Below are positions 20,274 to 30,111 of a stretch of DNA of 64,000 nucleotides, piece after piece (position 1 is the stretch's first letter; each line of letters opens with the position of its first letter). The stretch is from NCBI RefSeq assembly GCF_002729955.1, contig NZ_PBYA01000051.1:61484-125483 (forward strand), written 5' to 3'. Below the pieces are notes generated by a model. The model was not told the DNA's origin. It was given only the letters and a program-made list of their open reading frames with translations, and searched no databases. The DNA comes from Salinisphaera sp. GTDB taxonomy: Bacteria; Pseudomonadota; Gammaproteobacteria; Nevskiales; Salinisphaeraceae. A program made the position numbers and the translations under genes.

Positions 20274-20600
20274 TCAAATATGTTGATCGACGAATTCGGT
20301 CAGCTGGGTCTTGGAAACCGAGCCCACCTTGGTTCCGGCCACTTCGCCGTCCTTGAACAGCATCAGCGTCGGAATACCGCGAATGCCGTACTTGGGCGGC
20401 GTATTCGGGTTGTCGTCGATATTGAGCTTGGCGACCGTCAGACGGCCGTCATATTCGTCGGCGATCTCGTCGAGCACCGGTGCGATCATCTTGCAGGGGC
20501 CGCACCATTCGGCCCAGTAATCGACCAGCACCGGGCCGGAGGCGGACAGCACGTCCTGTTCGAAGCTGTCATCGCTGACTTTGACGATATTTTCACTCAT
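20274..20600 (-). CDS. trxA: thioredoxin 1
   Basis: The small dithiol oxidoreductase that keeps cytoplasmic proteins reduced. The 108-aa protein has the active site WCGPCK (about residue 33) and the cis-proline loop [17 protein letters not shown] precedes the ATG. It is upstream of rho and divergent from rhlB, the same arrangement as in E. coli. Confidence 0.97.
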   Translation of the reverse strand: MSENIVKVSDDSFEQDVLSASGPVLVDYWAEWCGPCKMIAPVLDEIADEYDGRLTVAKLNIDDNPNTPPKYGIRGIPTLMLFKDGEVAGTKVGSVSKTQLTEFVDQHI

Positions 20601-20934
20601 GAGCGTCCTCGAAAGAATACAAGCGGGACAAATGAAAGTTCACGCGCGTCGGCAGTGTGCCGACACGGCGCCGCTGAGCCGGTAGTTAGGGGCGCGAAAA
20701 GATGTTTGCAAGCTGCGCGAAAGGCCGCGGCCCGACAACCGTGAAGACCACAAGCTGTTATAGTGCGGGCTGCAAAAAAACAGTGCCGGAATGCGAGTCG
20801 ACCTGACTCGGGCAGTGCAGCGAATATCCGTATTCGCAACGTTCGGGCTATTGGAGCCTATCTCGGCGCGTTTTTCAACCCCTGCGTGAACTCGCCGCCA
20901 TCGACGCGATCTTTCACCTATTCCAAGGGCCAAT
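20601..20934. other. 334-bp divergent intergenic region between trxA and rhlB
   Basis: No coding frame is convincing. A small hairpin (GTCGGCA...TGCCGAC) is present near 20648-20664, and a -10-like TATAGT inside GTTATAGTGC at 20757-20766 points towards rhlB. The region must hold the promoters of both trxA and rhlB, but no clean -35/-10 pair was found. Confidence 0.5.
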
Positions 20935-22251
20935 ATGACCGAAACCGCATCCGCCAGCGACGCCGCCCAGCAAAAGCTTCTGACCGACACCCGTCTCGAC
21001 GCGCTGGGCCTCCACGAAACCATTCTTTCCGGCCTTATCGAACGCAGCTTTACCCATGCCACGCCGATTCAGGCCGAGACCCTGCCGCTTGCCCTCAAGG
21101 GCGACGACATTGCCGGCCAGGCCCATACCGGCACCGGCAAGACCGCGGCATTTCTGCTGGCCACGATGCATCGGCTGCTCAAGGACGAGCCCGAGCCCAG
21201 CGACCATGCACCGGTCGGCGCGAGCCAGCCGCGGGCGCTGATTCTCGCACCCACCCGCGAGCTCGCCGACCAGATCTACAAGGATGCGCTGCCCCTGGCC
21301 TCCGGTACCGGACTGAAATGCGTGGTCTGCTACGGCGGCACCGGCTACGAGGAACAGCGCCAGGCCATTACCGACGGCGTGGATATCCTCATCGGCACGC
21401 CGGGGCGTTTGATCGACTACTACAAGCAGAAGGTCTATACGCTCAAGGCGATCGAAGTGGCCGTACTCGACGAAGCGGATCGCATGTTCGATCTGGGCTT
21501 CATCGACGATATCCGCTACATGTTCCGCAAGATGCCGCCGGCCGAGAACCGCCAGAACCTGCTGTTTTCGGCCACGCTGAGCCATCGCGTGCTGGAGCTG
21601 GCCTACGAGCACATGAACAGCCCCACCCTCGTGCGCACCGATACCGAAACGGTCAACATCGGCGCGATCACGCAGAAGCTCTATCACGTGTCCAAGGACG
21701 ACAAGCTCGCCCTGCTGGTGGGCACGCTGCGTCGTATCGAAAACGGGCGCACGCTGATCTTCATCAATACCAAGCGCACCGCCGAGTTCATCGAGGATGG
21801 CCTGAACGCCAACGGCTTCACGGCCGCCACCCTGTCCGGCGACGTGGCCCAGAACAAGCGCCTGCGCCTGCTCGAAGACTTCAAGACCGGCCAGCTGCCG
21901 ATCATGGTCGCCACCGACGTGGCCGCACGCGGGCTGCATATCCCCGACGTCACCCACGTAATCAACTACGACCTGCCCCAGGACGCTCAGGACTACGTGC
22001 ATCGTATCGGTCGTACCGCGCGTGCGGGCAATACCGGCGACGCGATTTCGTTCGCCTGCGAGGAATACGTCTATTCGCTGCCCGATATCGAAGCCTATAT
22101 CGAGCACAAAATCGATGCCGAAATGCCGCACGGCGACGACTTCGCCGACGATGTGACCGTGCCCGCACGGCGCAAGCGCAAGCCCCGCGGCGGCGGCCGT
22201 CGCAACGGCGGGGGCGGCGGAGGCCGTGGCAAGCCGCGCGGCCGTCGGTAA
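20935..22251 (+). CDS. rhlB: DEAD-box ATP-dependent RNA helicase RhlB
   Basis: RhlB unwinds structured RNA for the RNA degradosome. The 438-aa product has the Q motif region (THATPIQAETLPLAL), AHTGTGKTAAF, PTRELADQ, GTPGRLIDYY, DEAD, SATL, ATDVAARGLHIP and HRIGRTARAG. The last about 30 residues are a Arg/Gly-rich basic tail (RRKRKPRGGGRRNGGGG...). AAGGG precedes the ATG. Orientation and position opposite trxA-rho match E. coli rhlB, which supports RhlB over other DEAD-box members. Confidence 0.92.
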   Translation: MTETASASDAAQQKLLTDTRLDALGLHETILSGLIERSFTHATPIQAETLPLALKGDDIAGQAHTGTGKTAAFLLATMHRLLKDEPEPSDHAPVGASQPRALILAPTRELADQIYKDALPLASGTGLKCVVCYGGTGYEEQRQAITDGVDILIGTPGRLIDYYKQKVYTLKAIEVAVLDEADRMFDLGFIDDIRYMFRKMPPAENRQNLLFSATLSHRVLELAYEHMNSPTLVRTDTETVNIGAITQKLYHVSKDDKLALLVGTLRRIENGRTLIFINTKRTAEFIEDGLNANGFTAATLSGDVAQNKRLRLLEDFKTGQLPIMVATDVAARGLHIPDVTHVINYDLPQDAQDYVHRIGRTARAGNTGDAISFACEEYVYSLPDIEAYIEHKIDAEMPHGDDFADDVTVPARRKRKPRGGGRRNGGGGGGRGKPRGRR

Positions 22252-22321
22252 AAACAGACAGCAACGGTGCGCGCGCATCGAACGGGTATGATGCGCGCAA
22301 CGCCCGATCCGACCGACGCTT

Positions 22322-23131
22322 ATGCAATTGAACCGCGAACTGCTCGACCACGTCTGCGATATCGCCATCGCCGCCGGCCAGAAAACCCTGCCGATCTACA
22401 ACAGCAACTTCGAAGTCCAGACCAAGGACGATGATAGCCCGCTGACCCAGGCGGACCTGGCCGCGCATCGCAGTATCAAGCAGGCGCTGGAGGCACTGAC
22501 GCCGGATATCCCGCAGCTATCGGAAGAAGCCGCGGATATCGATTTCGAAACCCGTCGTGCCTGGTCGACCTACTGGCTTATCGATCCGCTCGACGGCACC
22601 AAGGAATTCGTGAACAAGAACGACCAGTTCACGATCAACATCGCGCTGATCGTCGACCACGAGCCGGTACTGGGCGCGGTCTATGCGCCGGTACTGGGTA
22701 CGCTATGGTTCGCGGCGCGGTCGCTCGGCGCCTTCCGTCAACAGGGCGATGCCGCAGCCGAGGCGATTGCCACGGTGGCCGCGAAGCGCGACAAGCCGCG
22801 CGTGCTCGTGTCGCGCTCGCACCGGACCCCTGACATCGATGCCCTGCTCGACCGGATGCCCGACTACGAACCCGTCACCATGGGTTCATCGCTGAAGTTC
22901 TGCGTGATCGCCGATGGCAGCGCCGACTTCTACCCGCGCTTGGGCCCCACCAGCGAATGGGATACCGCAGCCGGGCATGCGGTGCTCGCCTGCGCCGGCG
23001 GCCAGGTGACCGATCTCGCCGGCGAGGCGTTACGCTACAACGTCACCGAAAGCGTGTTGAACCCGCATTTCCTGGCCTTCGGCGACACCGCCCACGACTG
23101 GCGCGCCTACCTGCCCGAGTCGACCCGCTAG
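22322..23131 (+). CDS. cysQ: 3'(2'),5'-bisphosphate nucleotidase CysQ
   Basis: CysQ hydrolyses PAP, the by-product of sulfate activation, to AMP and phosphate. The 269-aa inositol-monophosphatase-fold protein has LTQADLAAHRSI, LSEEAADIDF, the metal-binding WLIDPLDGTKEFV (about residues 85-97) and SEWDTAAGHAVL (about 218). Length fits CysQ. It is 70 bp after rhlB on the same strand. Confidence 0.93.
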   Translation: MQLNRELLDHVCDIAIAAGQKTLPIYNSNFEVQTKDDDSPLTQADLAAHRSIKQALEALTPDIPQLSEEAADIDFETRRAWSTYWLIDPLDGTKEFVNKNDQFTINIALIVDHEPVLGAVYAPVLGTLWFAARSLGAFRQQGDAAAEAIATVAAKRDKPRVLVSRSHRTPDIDALLDRMPDYEPVTMGSSLKFCVIADGSADFYPRLGPTSEWDTAAGHAVLACAGGQVTDLAGEALRYNVTESVLNPHFLAFGDTAHDWRAYLPESTR

Positions 23132-23164
23132 CGCGGTCGGCTACACGCGTCAGGGCGTAGACCG

Positions 23165-23641
23165 TCAGGGCGCAGGGGCATCGGCGACGTCTTGTTCGTC
23201 GTCGCCCGGCGCCTGCACGACCAGCAGGCTGCAGCTCAGACGATCGAGCAGCGATGCGCCCACCGAGCCCTGCCACCAGCGGGCCAGCACCCCGCGGCGC
23301 TGATGGCCGACCACCACCAGATTGACGGCCAGGTCTTCAGCCAGCTTGGCGATCTGATGGGCCGGCTCGCCGGCGCGTAAATGGCCTTCGGCATCCACGC
23401 CGCGATTCTTGAGCAGGGCCACGCCTTCGTCGAGGATGTTCTCGATACGCTCGCGCTCGGCTTCGTACATGCTTTCGGTATAGAAACCCTCGGCCGCCGC
23501 GACCGCGCCAGTCAGCGGCACCACCGCCAGCAGATGAACTTCCACTTCGCCCGAGCCCAGCAGCGGCAGCGTGCGCCGTAGCGCGATACGGCCATGCTCG
23601 CTGCCGTCGTAGGCCAGCAGAACCTTCTCGAAGTTTTCCAT
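23165..23641 (-). CDS. universal stress protein (UspA family)
   Basis: A single Usp domain of 158 aa: VLLAYDGSEHGRIALRRTL at the N-terminus, then VVVGHQRRGVLARWWQGSVGASLLDRLSCSLLVVQAP. The nucleotide-binding glycines are only approximately spaced, so ATP binding is uncertain. A GGGGGTG element precedes the ATG. It is a stand-alone gene, convergent with cysQ; nothing in the context points to a specific stress. Confidence 0.88.
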   Translation of the reverse strand: MENFEKVLLAYDGSEHGRIALRRTLPLLGSGEVEVHLLAVVPLTGAVAAAEGFYTESMYEAERERIENILDEGVALLKNRGVDAEGHLRAGEPAHQIAKLAEDLAVNLVVVGHQRRGVLARWWQGSVGASLLDRLSCSLLVVQAPGDDEQDVADAPAP

Positions 23642-23829
23642 GCAACACCCCCGTCCAGGCAGCGGATTTGATCGTCTCGGCGTTATGCGCCTCGCTCAAT
23701 GAAGGGCTTACAGCCGGCCCGTGTCAAGAATGATCCAGGCGGCGCGATTATTCTAGCGCCGCCGTGGGCCGCCGCGCGCGCCTTACACGCCCCGGCAGGC
23801 AGGGGCTGCCCGGGTGAGGCACGACCCGT

Positions 23830-24465
23830 TCAAAGACCGGCCAGTCGCGCTTCGAGTTCTTCGTCGGCGATCAGACGTTCGACCTGTGCCGCGGTCGCCC
23901 GTGCCATGGGCTGGCCGTCGACCAGGCTGCGCGGTGCCTCGCGAATTTCGGTCGCCGCGAACAGCGTCGCCTCGAAGCGATGCTCGCCGGCCACGAAACG
24001 AAACGCGGGATAAAACCGATGGGCATCGCGGGCGACCTTGTAACGTCGCTCCACGATTTCGAAGGGAATACCCTGGCCCTGCAGGAAAAAATCGAAGCTC
24101 TCCGAATGTTCGGCGAACACGTGCAGCTGAATATCGGAGTGCGCATCGGCCAGCCCCGAAAGCACGTCTCCGACCAGACGCGGCTTGAATTCGGCGAACA
24201 GCGCCATCGCCTGCAACGCCGCTTCGCGCATGGCGCGCAGCTGGGCGGGCTGTTCATCGCCTGCGAACAGACGTTGGTGTTCGGCCAGTGCGGCTTCGAT
24301 TTCGCTGTTCTTGGGCAGAATGCTGTTGCGCACGTCGATGCCCAGATGCTGTGCGGCCTTCTGCTTGGCTATACGAAAATCGCGAATGCCCTGCTCGGCC
24401 ATGAGCCGAGCGGCCAACTGGGCCATATGCTGGCGCTGTGCCGCCTGTTTGCGTGCGCTTGCCAT
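23830..24465 (-). CDS. conserved hypothetical protein, possible nucleotidyltransferase-like fold
   Basis: The chosen ATG at 24465 has a good GGAGAG element and gives 211 aa; the frame continues upstream but with non-protein-like composition. I recognise the N-terminal pattern (LAARLMAEQGIRDFRIAKQKAA followed by NSILPKNSEIEAAL) from gammaproteobacterial proteins of unknown function. The middle (GDVLSGLADAHSDIQLHVFAE...GIPFEIVERRYKV) faintly recalls a nucleotidyltransferase beta-strand pattern, but catalytic acids are not clear. It sits between a Usp gene and mrcA on the same strand. Confidence 0.7.
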   Translation of the reverse strand: MASARKQAAQRQHMAQLAARLMAEQGIRDFRIAKQKAAQHLGIDVRNSILPKNSEIEAALAEHQRLFAGDEQPAQLRAMREAALQAMALFAEFKPRLVGDVLSGLADAHSDIQLHVFAEHSESFDFFLQGQGIPFEIVERRYKVARDAHRFYPAFRFVAGEHRFEATLFAATEIREAPRSLVDGQPMARATAAQVERLIADEELEARLAGL

Positions 24466-24593
24466 GGCGTGCTTCTCTCCTGGGCGACCGCTATGGCCCA
24501 CCCGGCTGAATAAACCGATACGACCATACGCCGGGCTGGCCGCGGGCCGGGCTTTCGCCGCCCGCCCCCGCGCCATGCCCGGCCACTCGGCGA

Positions 24594-27020
24594 CTAGAAA
24601 AGCTGCTCGACCTCGTTGGACGGGGCATTCTTGCCCGAGCGTCGTGCCTCTTCCGCCGACGGCACGTTGTCCGGGCGGAAGTACTCGGTGATGCCGCCGC
24701 CGTCGAGCGAACGCTGGCCGGATTCGGGGTCGATGCTCACCGCCACGAGTTCGGCCGGGCGCGGCGGAATGGCTTCCGGCGTGTCTTTGAGGGCGACGCG
24801 CATGAAGTCGATCCACATCGGCAGCGCTGCGTGACCGCCGGTTTCGCTATGCCCCATGGGCGTGAGCTTGTCGAAACCGACCCAGCTGATACCCACCAGG
24901 TCGGCGTTGAAGCCCACGAACCAGGCATCGATCTGGTCGTTCGTGGTGCCGGTCTTGCCCGACAGATCGTTGCGCCCGAGCGTCATCGCGCGCTGGCCGG
25001 TGCCGCGCTTGACCACGTCGCGCATCATGTCCCCCACCAGCCAGGCGTTGCTGGCGTCGATTACGCGCTCGGCCAGACGCGAGGCGTCGCGCTGGCTGCC
25101 GGTGTTTTCCAGCGCGGGGCAATTGCTCGTGCTCGCACAGGCGACCTTCGGCTCGGCCTCGAACTCGACCTCGCCGCGCCCATCCTCGATCTTTGCAATG
25201 TAATAGGGCTTGACCTGAAAGCCGTCGTTGGCGAACACCGCATAGGCTTGCGCCATCTGCAGCGGCGAGAACGACGCACTGCCCAGGGCCATCGAGAGGT
25301 TGCGCGGAATCTGGTCCTCGGGCAGGCCGAACTTGGCGATGTGCTCGACTGCGGCATCGATACCAATACTGCGCAGCAGGCGGATGGAGACCAGGTTGCG
25401 CGAGTGCACCAGCCCCTCGCGCATGCGCGTGGGCCCGTAGATGCGACCACTGTAGTTCTGGGGGCGCCAGGCGTCGCTCAGATCCGGGCTGTCATAGACC
25501 ACCGGCGCGTCGTTGATCAGCGAGGCGGTCGTGAACCCGTGCGCCAGTGCGGCCGAGTACAAGAACGGCTTGAACGAGGAACCCGGCTGGCGCTGGGCCT
25601 GGACCGCGCGGTTGTACTTCGACAGCGAGAAGTCAAAGCCACCCGCCAGCGCCTCGATACCGCCGGTATGCGGATCGAGCGCGACCATGGCGCCCTGCAC
25701 CTTCGGAATCTCGGCCAGGGTCCAGGCCTTGTCGTCTTCCTTGCTGCCGGTATAGGCCAGCCGCACCACATCGCCACGCGAGACGAGTTTGCTGGCCGGA
25801 TCGTTGCCGCCCAGCCAGGGCATCTGCTGGGCGTTCAGGGTGACCTCGCCATAGCGTTCGGTCATCAGCGTCGCACTGCGACGCGCCACATCGGTCACCA
25901 CCGCCGGCACCAGACCACCAGCCACACGCATCTCTTCGAGTGCGGCCGTCAGCGCCTTGGCGTCGTCGACCGTGGCGCTGTCCAGAGTGTCTTCCGGCCC
26001 ATGCCATGCATGGCGGCTGTCATAGGCCAGCAGGGCCTTGCGCAACGCGTTGTTGGCGGCGCGCTGGCGCTCGGCATCCAGCGTGGTGGTGACATCGAAG
26101 CCCGAGGTATAAGCCTTGTCGCCAAAGCGCGCCACCATGTCCTGGCGCACCATTTCGGCCACGTAGTCGGCTTCATAGCGGTCGTCGGTGACACGTGCGG
26201 TGGCCGTGACCGGCGCTTCCCGGGCGCTATTGTAGGTCTCGTCGTCGATTTCACCCAGCGCATGCAGCCGCGACAGCACATAGTTGCGCCGCTCGACCGC
26301 GCGCTCGGGATTGGCCATCGGGTTGTAGCGCGAGGGGGCCTTGGGCAGGCCGGCGATCATCGCCATCTGCGCGATAGTGAGCTCGTTGAGCGGCTTGTGG
26401 TAATAGACCTCGGCGGCCGCACCCACGCCGTAGGCACGATTACCGAGATAGATCTTGTTGAGGTAGATCTCGAGGATCTGTTCCTTGGTGAGTTTCGACT
26501 CCAGGCGCAGCGCGAGAATGATCTCCTTGATCTTGCGCACGTAGGTTCGATCGTTGGTGAGATAGAGATTGCGCGCCAGCTGCATGGTGATGGTACTGCC
26601 GCCCTGCGTCTTGCGCCCGGTGGTGGCCAGCACGTAGGCCGCTCGGGCGATGCCCTGATAGTCCACGCCGGGATGGTCGAAGAAACGATCGTCCTCGGCC
26701 GCGACGAAGGCCTTGACCAGCGCCGGCGGAATTTCGTCATAGGTGCGCGGCAGCCGGCGCTCCAGGCCGAACTCGCCGATCAGCTTGCGATCCGCCGTAT
26801 AAACGCGCAGCGGCTCGTTAAGCTCGGGGTCGCCGATATCGCCCGCGCTGGGCAACTGCGGCCCGAAATACAGATAGACGCCTGCCACCACCAGCACCGC
26901 GAGGGTCGCGGCCGATAGCAAACCGGCAAACAGAAATACAATAATACGGGCGGCGCGCGGCATCGCTTTCATCGAGAATGCACGGCTCACGGGCCGCGGA
27001 TCGGGAAAAACTCGGGCCAT
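24594..27020 (-). CDS. mrcA: penicillin-binding protein 1A (bifunctional peptidoglycan synthase)
   Basis: It polymerises glycan strands and cross-links peptides at the inner membrane. After a cytoplasmic N-terminus and one membrane helix, the GT51 domain shows FVAAEDDRFFDHPG and GGSTITMQLARN. The transpeptidase follows with SSFK (PGSSFKPF), SRN (HSRNLVS) and KTG (SGKTGTTND). An OB-like insert lies between them. ATG 27020 gives 808 aa; a GTG at 27092 and an ATG at 26972 are alternatives and none has a strong ribosome-binding site. It is divergent from pilMNOPQ, the usual place. Confidence 0.94.
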   Translation of the reverse strand: MARVFPDPRPVSRAFSMKAMPRAARIIVFLFAGLLSAATLAVLVVAGVYLYFGPQLPSAGDIGDPELNEPLRVYTADRKLIGEFGLERRLPRTYDEIPPALVKAFVAAEDDRFFDHPGVDYQGIARAAYVLATTGRKTQGGSTITMQLARNLYLTNDRTYVRKIKEIILALRLESKLTKEQILEIYLNKIYLGNRAYGVGAAAEVYYHKPLNELTIAQMAMIAGLPKAPSRYNPMANPERAVERRNYVLSRLHALGEIDDETYNSAREAPVTATARVTDDRYEADYVAEMVRQDMVARFGDKAYTSGFDVTTTLDAERQRAANNALRKALLAYDSRHAWHGPEDTLDSATVDDAKALTAALEEMRVAGGLVPAVVTDVARRSATLMTERYGEVTLNAQQMPWLGGNDPASKLVSRGDVVRLAYTGSKEDDKAWTLAEIPKVQGAMVALDPHTGGIEALAGGFDFSLSKYNRAVQAQRQPGSSFKPFLYSAALAHGFTTASLINDAPVVYDSPDLSDAWRPQNYSGRIYGPTRMREGLVHSRNLVSIRLLRSIGIDAAVEHIAKFGLPEDQIPRNLSMALGSASFSPLQMAQAYAVFANDGFQVKPYYIAKIEDGRGEVEFEAEPKVACASTSNCPALENTGSQRDASRLAERVIDASNAWLVGDMMRDVVKRGTGQRAMTLGRNDLSGKTGTTNDQIDAWFVGFNADLVGISWVGFDKLTPMGHSETGGHAALPMWIDFMRVALKDTPEAIPPRPAELVAVSIDPESGQRSLDGGGITEYFRPDNVPSAEEARRSGKNAPSNEVEQLF

Positions 27021-27125
27021 GATACCGGCCCCAATCTTTTTTTGCCGCAGACGTTGCGGAATCGCGACAAGCTGCCGATAAACGTTAGACACGCGGATTC
27101 AAACGCTTAAACCTGCAATCATGGA

Positions 27126-27153
27126 TTGCCAAGCGGGCCGCCATGAGTATAGT
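27126..27153 (+). promoter_or_regulatory. candidate sigma70 promoter of the pilMNOPQ operon
   Basis: TTGCCA (27126-27131), a 16-bp spacer, then TATAGT (27148-27153). It lies about 106 bp before the pilM start, between mrcA and pilM. Confidence 0.5.
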
Positions 27154-27259
27154 TAGACCCGGCATTTCGCGCCGCGGCCAACACAGGGCCGGGGGTTAGC
27201 GGACACGGGGGTGTTCCGCAGGCCTGAAACCGTTGCGTGGGCCGATCAGGGGGAGTCGG

Positions 27260-28339
27260 ATGGGGCGATTCGAGCAAATCTTCAAGCCGAGGACACGGCC
27301 TTTTCTGGGTGTGGACATCAGCTCCACGCGCGTCAAGGTCCTCGAACTCGACGGCAAGCCGGGCGCCTACCGCGTACTCAGCTATGCCAGCGAAGCCCTG
27401 CCCGCCGACGTGGTCGCCGATGACCAGGTCGTCGACCCCGAGGCGCTCGCCGCCACCATGACCCGCGTGCTCGAACGCGCCGGCACCCGCACGCGCGACG
27501 CGGCGATCGCGGTCTCCGGCCCGACGGTGATCAGCAAGATCATCGACATGCCGGCCGACCTGTCCGACGAGGACATGGAACAACAGATCGGCTTCGACGC
27601 CGAGCAGTACATCCCCCACGCCATCGACGAGGTCAACCTGGATTTTCAGGTGCTCGAGCGCGATCCGACCAATCCGGACGTCAACCGCGTACTGCTGGTC
27701 GCCTGCCGCCGCGAGAACATCGAAACCCGTATCGGCGCGCTCGACATGGCCGGGGTCAAGGTCAAGATCGTCGACGTCGAGGAGTACGCGCTGCAAAACG
27801 CCTCCACGTTGCTCATCGAGCAGACGCCCGCGCTCGCCCACGATGCCAGCGTGGCCGTATTCGACGTCGGCGCCCATCAAACCCGGCTGAGCGTTCAGCA
27901 TCGCGGCCGCCACGTGTATTCACGCGAGCTGTCGTTCGGCGGCCATAGCCTCGCCGCACGCCTGATCGAGCACTACGAACTCAAGGATACCGACCAACTG
28001 CGCGCACGCCTGCGCACCGGCGAGCTCGACGGCGCCGCAATTGCCGGCGACGTATCGGACTTCGCCGAGCGTCTGGCCGGCCAGATCGAGCGGGCGCTGC
28101 AGTTCTATATTTCCGCGAGCTCGCGCGATGAGGCCGTCGGCCAGGTGGTGCTCGTGGGCGGGGCGACCCTTTATCCGGGCCTGGAAAGCGCGGTCGCACG
28201 CCATATGTCGCGGCCGGTTACGCTCGGCAACCCGCTCGCCGGCATGCTCGCCAGCAGCCGCGCCCGCCGTAACCACGTCGATCACGAGGCCGCGTCGTTG
28301 ATGGTGACCACCGGTCTGGCGTTGAGGTCGATCCGATGA
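27260..28339 (+). CDS. pilM: type IV pilus assembly ATPase-like protein PilM
   Basis: PilM is a cytoplasmic actin-like protein that binds the PilN N-terminus and anchors the inner-membrane alignment complex. The 359-aa protein has FLGVDISSTRVKVLEL (phosphate-1 loop), VFDVGAHQTRLSV (phosphate-2) and VVLVGGATLYPGLE (adenosine loop). The ATG at 27260 is preceded by GGGGAG; an upstream in-frame start lacks similarity. Its stop overlaps pilN (ATGA). Confidence 0.95.
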   Translation: MGRFEQIFKPRTRPFLGVDISSTRVKVLELDGKPGAYRVLSYASEALPADVVADDQVVDPEALAATMTRVLERAGTRTRDAAIAVSGPTVISKIIDMPADLSDEDMEQQIGFDAEQYIPHAIDEVNLDFQVLERDPTNPDVNRVLLVACRRENIETRIGALDMAGVKVKIVDVEEYALQNASTLLIEQTPALAHDASVAVFDVGAHQTRLSVQHRGRHVYSRELSFGGHSLAARLIEHYELKDTDQLRARLRTGELDGAAIAGDVSDFAERLAGQIERALQFYISASSRDEAVGQVVLVGGATLYPGLESAVARHMSRPVTLGNPLAGMLASSRARRNHVDHEAASLMVTTGLALRSIR

Positions 28340-28950
28340 GCGCTTTGATTCGAATCAATCTTCTCGACTGGCGCGCAGCCGCGCGCGAACGTCGGCGCAA
28401 GCAGTTTCTCGGCGCCCTGGCCTTTGCGGCGCTGGCCAGCCTGATGCTCGTCATCGTGCTGCCCACGCTCTATTACGGCCATCTCACCGAGATCCAGCAG
28501 TCGCGCAATCGTTATCTGGAAGAACAGATCGCCATCGCCGACCGCCAGATCGTGGAAATTCGGGCGCTGCAGAAGACGCGTGAAAGCCTGATCACGCGCA
28601 TGCGCATCATCGAGCAGCTTCAGCAGTCGCGCTCCGGCATCGTTCACTACTTCGACGAACTGGTCGACACCATTCCCAACGGCGTCTACCTGACCGCCCT
28701 CGCCCAGAAAGGCAACGTCACCAACCTCGACGGCGTGGCGGAATCGAACGCGCGCGTGTCCGATTACATGGTCAACTTCGACGACTCCGACTGGTTCACC
28801 GACCCGCGCCTGATCGTGATCAAGTCGAGCGAGAACGGCCCGCAGCGTTATGCCGACTTCACCCTGAATGTCCGCGGCGACAGTCCGCAGAAAAAGGCGA
28901 ATGAAAACGTCCAGGCCGATACGACCAACCCAGTGGCGCCGCGCTCATGA
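28336..28950 (+). CDS. pilN: type IV pilus inner-membrane protein PilN
   Basis: A 204-aa bitopic protein with the conserved N-terminal RINLLDWR segment that docks into PilM, a membrane helix at about residues 24-47, then a coiled coil and a ferredoxin-like periplasmic domain. It pairs with PilO. It overlaps pilM and pilO by 4 nt each. Confidence 0.93.
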   Translation: MSALIRINLLDWRAAARERRRKQFLGALAFAALASLMLVIVLPTLYYGHLTEIQQSRNRYLEEQIAIADRQIVEIRALQKTRESLITRMRIIEQLQQSRSGIVHYFDELVDTIPNGVYLTALAQKGNVTNLDGVAESNARVSDYMVNFDDSDWFTDPRLIVIKSSENGPQRYADFTLNVRGDSPQKKANENVQADTTNPVAPRS

Positions 28951-29588
28951 AGAGTCTCAGTGAATACATCGAAGAGCTGCGCAGCCTGGATCAGAACAAT
29001 ATCGGCAGCTGGCCGACCTGGGCCTACGGCTTTGCCATCGCGCTGGTATGTGCGGTCATCATCGGTATCGGCACCTGGTATTTCGTACTGCCCAAACAGG
29101 AAACGCTGGAACGCGTCTCGGCGCGCGAGCCCGAGCTCAAGCAGACCTTCGAAGCCAAGCAGCGGCTGGTCGCCAATCTTGATGCCTACCGGACCCAGCT
29201 GGAGGCCATGGAGCTGCAGTTCGGCGCCCTGCTCCAACAGCTGCCGAGCAAGACCGAAGTCCCGAGCCTGCTCAACGACATTTCGCAGACGCGAATCGCC
29301 AGCGGCCTCGAAGAGGAGCTGTTCAAGCCCCGCGCCGAGGTACCGCAGGACTTCTACGCGATCCTGCCCAACGATCTGATCGTGACCGGCACCTACCACG
29401 AACTCGGGCGCTTCGTGTCCGGGGTGGCCGCGCTGTCGCGCATCGTCACCATCGAAAACGTCGAGATCAAGCCGATCGAAGAAGGCGATGACAGCGGCGA
29501 CCTGCGCATGAGCATGACCGTGAACACCTATCGCTATCTCGAGGATGCCGGCGATACCACCCAGCCCGCCGGGAGCCAGTCACAATGA
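28947..29588 (+). CDS. pilO: type IV pilus inner-membrane protein PilO
   Basis: A 213-aa protein with one membrane helix (about residues 27-49), a coiled coil (about 55-95) and a periplasmic domain. It contains TEVPSLLNDISQT and IVTGTYHELGRFVSGVAAL, both typical of PilO. It forms the alignment complex with PilN and binds PilP. It overlaps pilN and pilP by 4 nt each. Confidence 0.93.
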   Translation: MKSLSEYIEELRSLDQNNIGSWPTWAYGFAIALVCAVIIGIGTWYFVLPKQETLERVSAREPELKQTFEAKQRLVANLDAYRTQLEAMELQFGALLQQLPSKTEVPSLLNDISQTRIASGLEEELFKPRAEVPQDFYAILPNDLIVTGTYHELGRFVSGVAALSRIVTIENVEIKPIEEGDDSGDLRMSMTVNTYRYLEDAGDTTQPAGSQSQ

Positions 29589-30097
29589 AGGCCTTCAAGC
29601 GCGTGGGAACGATTGCCGGCCTGTGCCTTGTGCTCGCAGGCTGTGGCGGCGACGACCGCGATCTGCGCGATTTCGTGGCCGAGGTCAAGCAACGCCCGGC
29701 CCCGCCGATCGAACCGATTCCCGAAATCGCCCCCTATACGCCCTACAGCTATGAGCCGGGCGGACGGCGCACGCCGTTCACGCCCACCGCGCCGCGCCGC
29801 GATTTCGATCGCAACAACGATCTCGCGCCGGACGTGGATCGCCCGCGCGAAGCGCTGGAAGCATTCCCGCTCGATGCGCTGCGCCTGGTCGGCACCATTT
29901 CCAGCGGCGGCGTGACCTACGCGCTCATACAGGCGCCCGATGGGGTGGTATATCGCGTGACCCACGGTGCCCATCTCGGCCAGAACTACGGCGAGATCGA
30001 CGGCATTTCCGAAAACGGCGTCCTTCTAACCGAAATCGTCCCGGACGGCCTGGGCGGCTATATCCGCCGCCCGGCCACGATCGCCCCCTCGCGGTGA
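29585..30097 (+). CDS. pilP: type IV pilus lipoprotein PilP
   Basis: A 170-aa inner-membrane lipoprotein with the lipobox LVLAGC (Cys about residue 20), a flexible proline-rich linker (about 38-85) and a C-terminal beta domain (LRLVGTISSGGVTYALIQAPDG) that contacts PilQ. It links the PilMNO complex to the secretin. Confidence 0.92.
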   Translation: MKAFKRVGTIAGLCLVLAGCGGDDRDLRDFVAEVKQRPAPPIEPIPEIAPYTPYSYEPGGRRTPFTPTAPRRDFDRNNDLAPDVDRPREALEAFPLDALRLVGTISSGGVTYALIQAPDGVVYRVTHGAHLGQNYGEIDGISENGVLLTEIVPDGLGGYIRRPATIAPSR

Positions 30098-30111
30098 AAG
30101 AGAACCAGACT

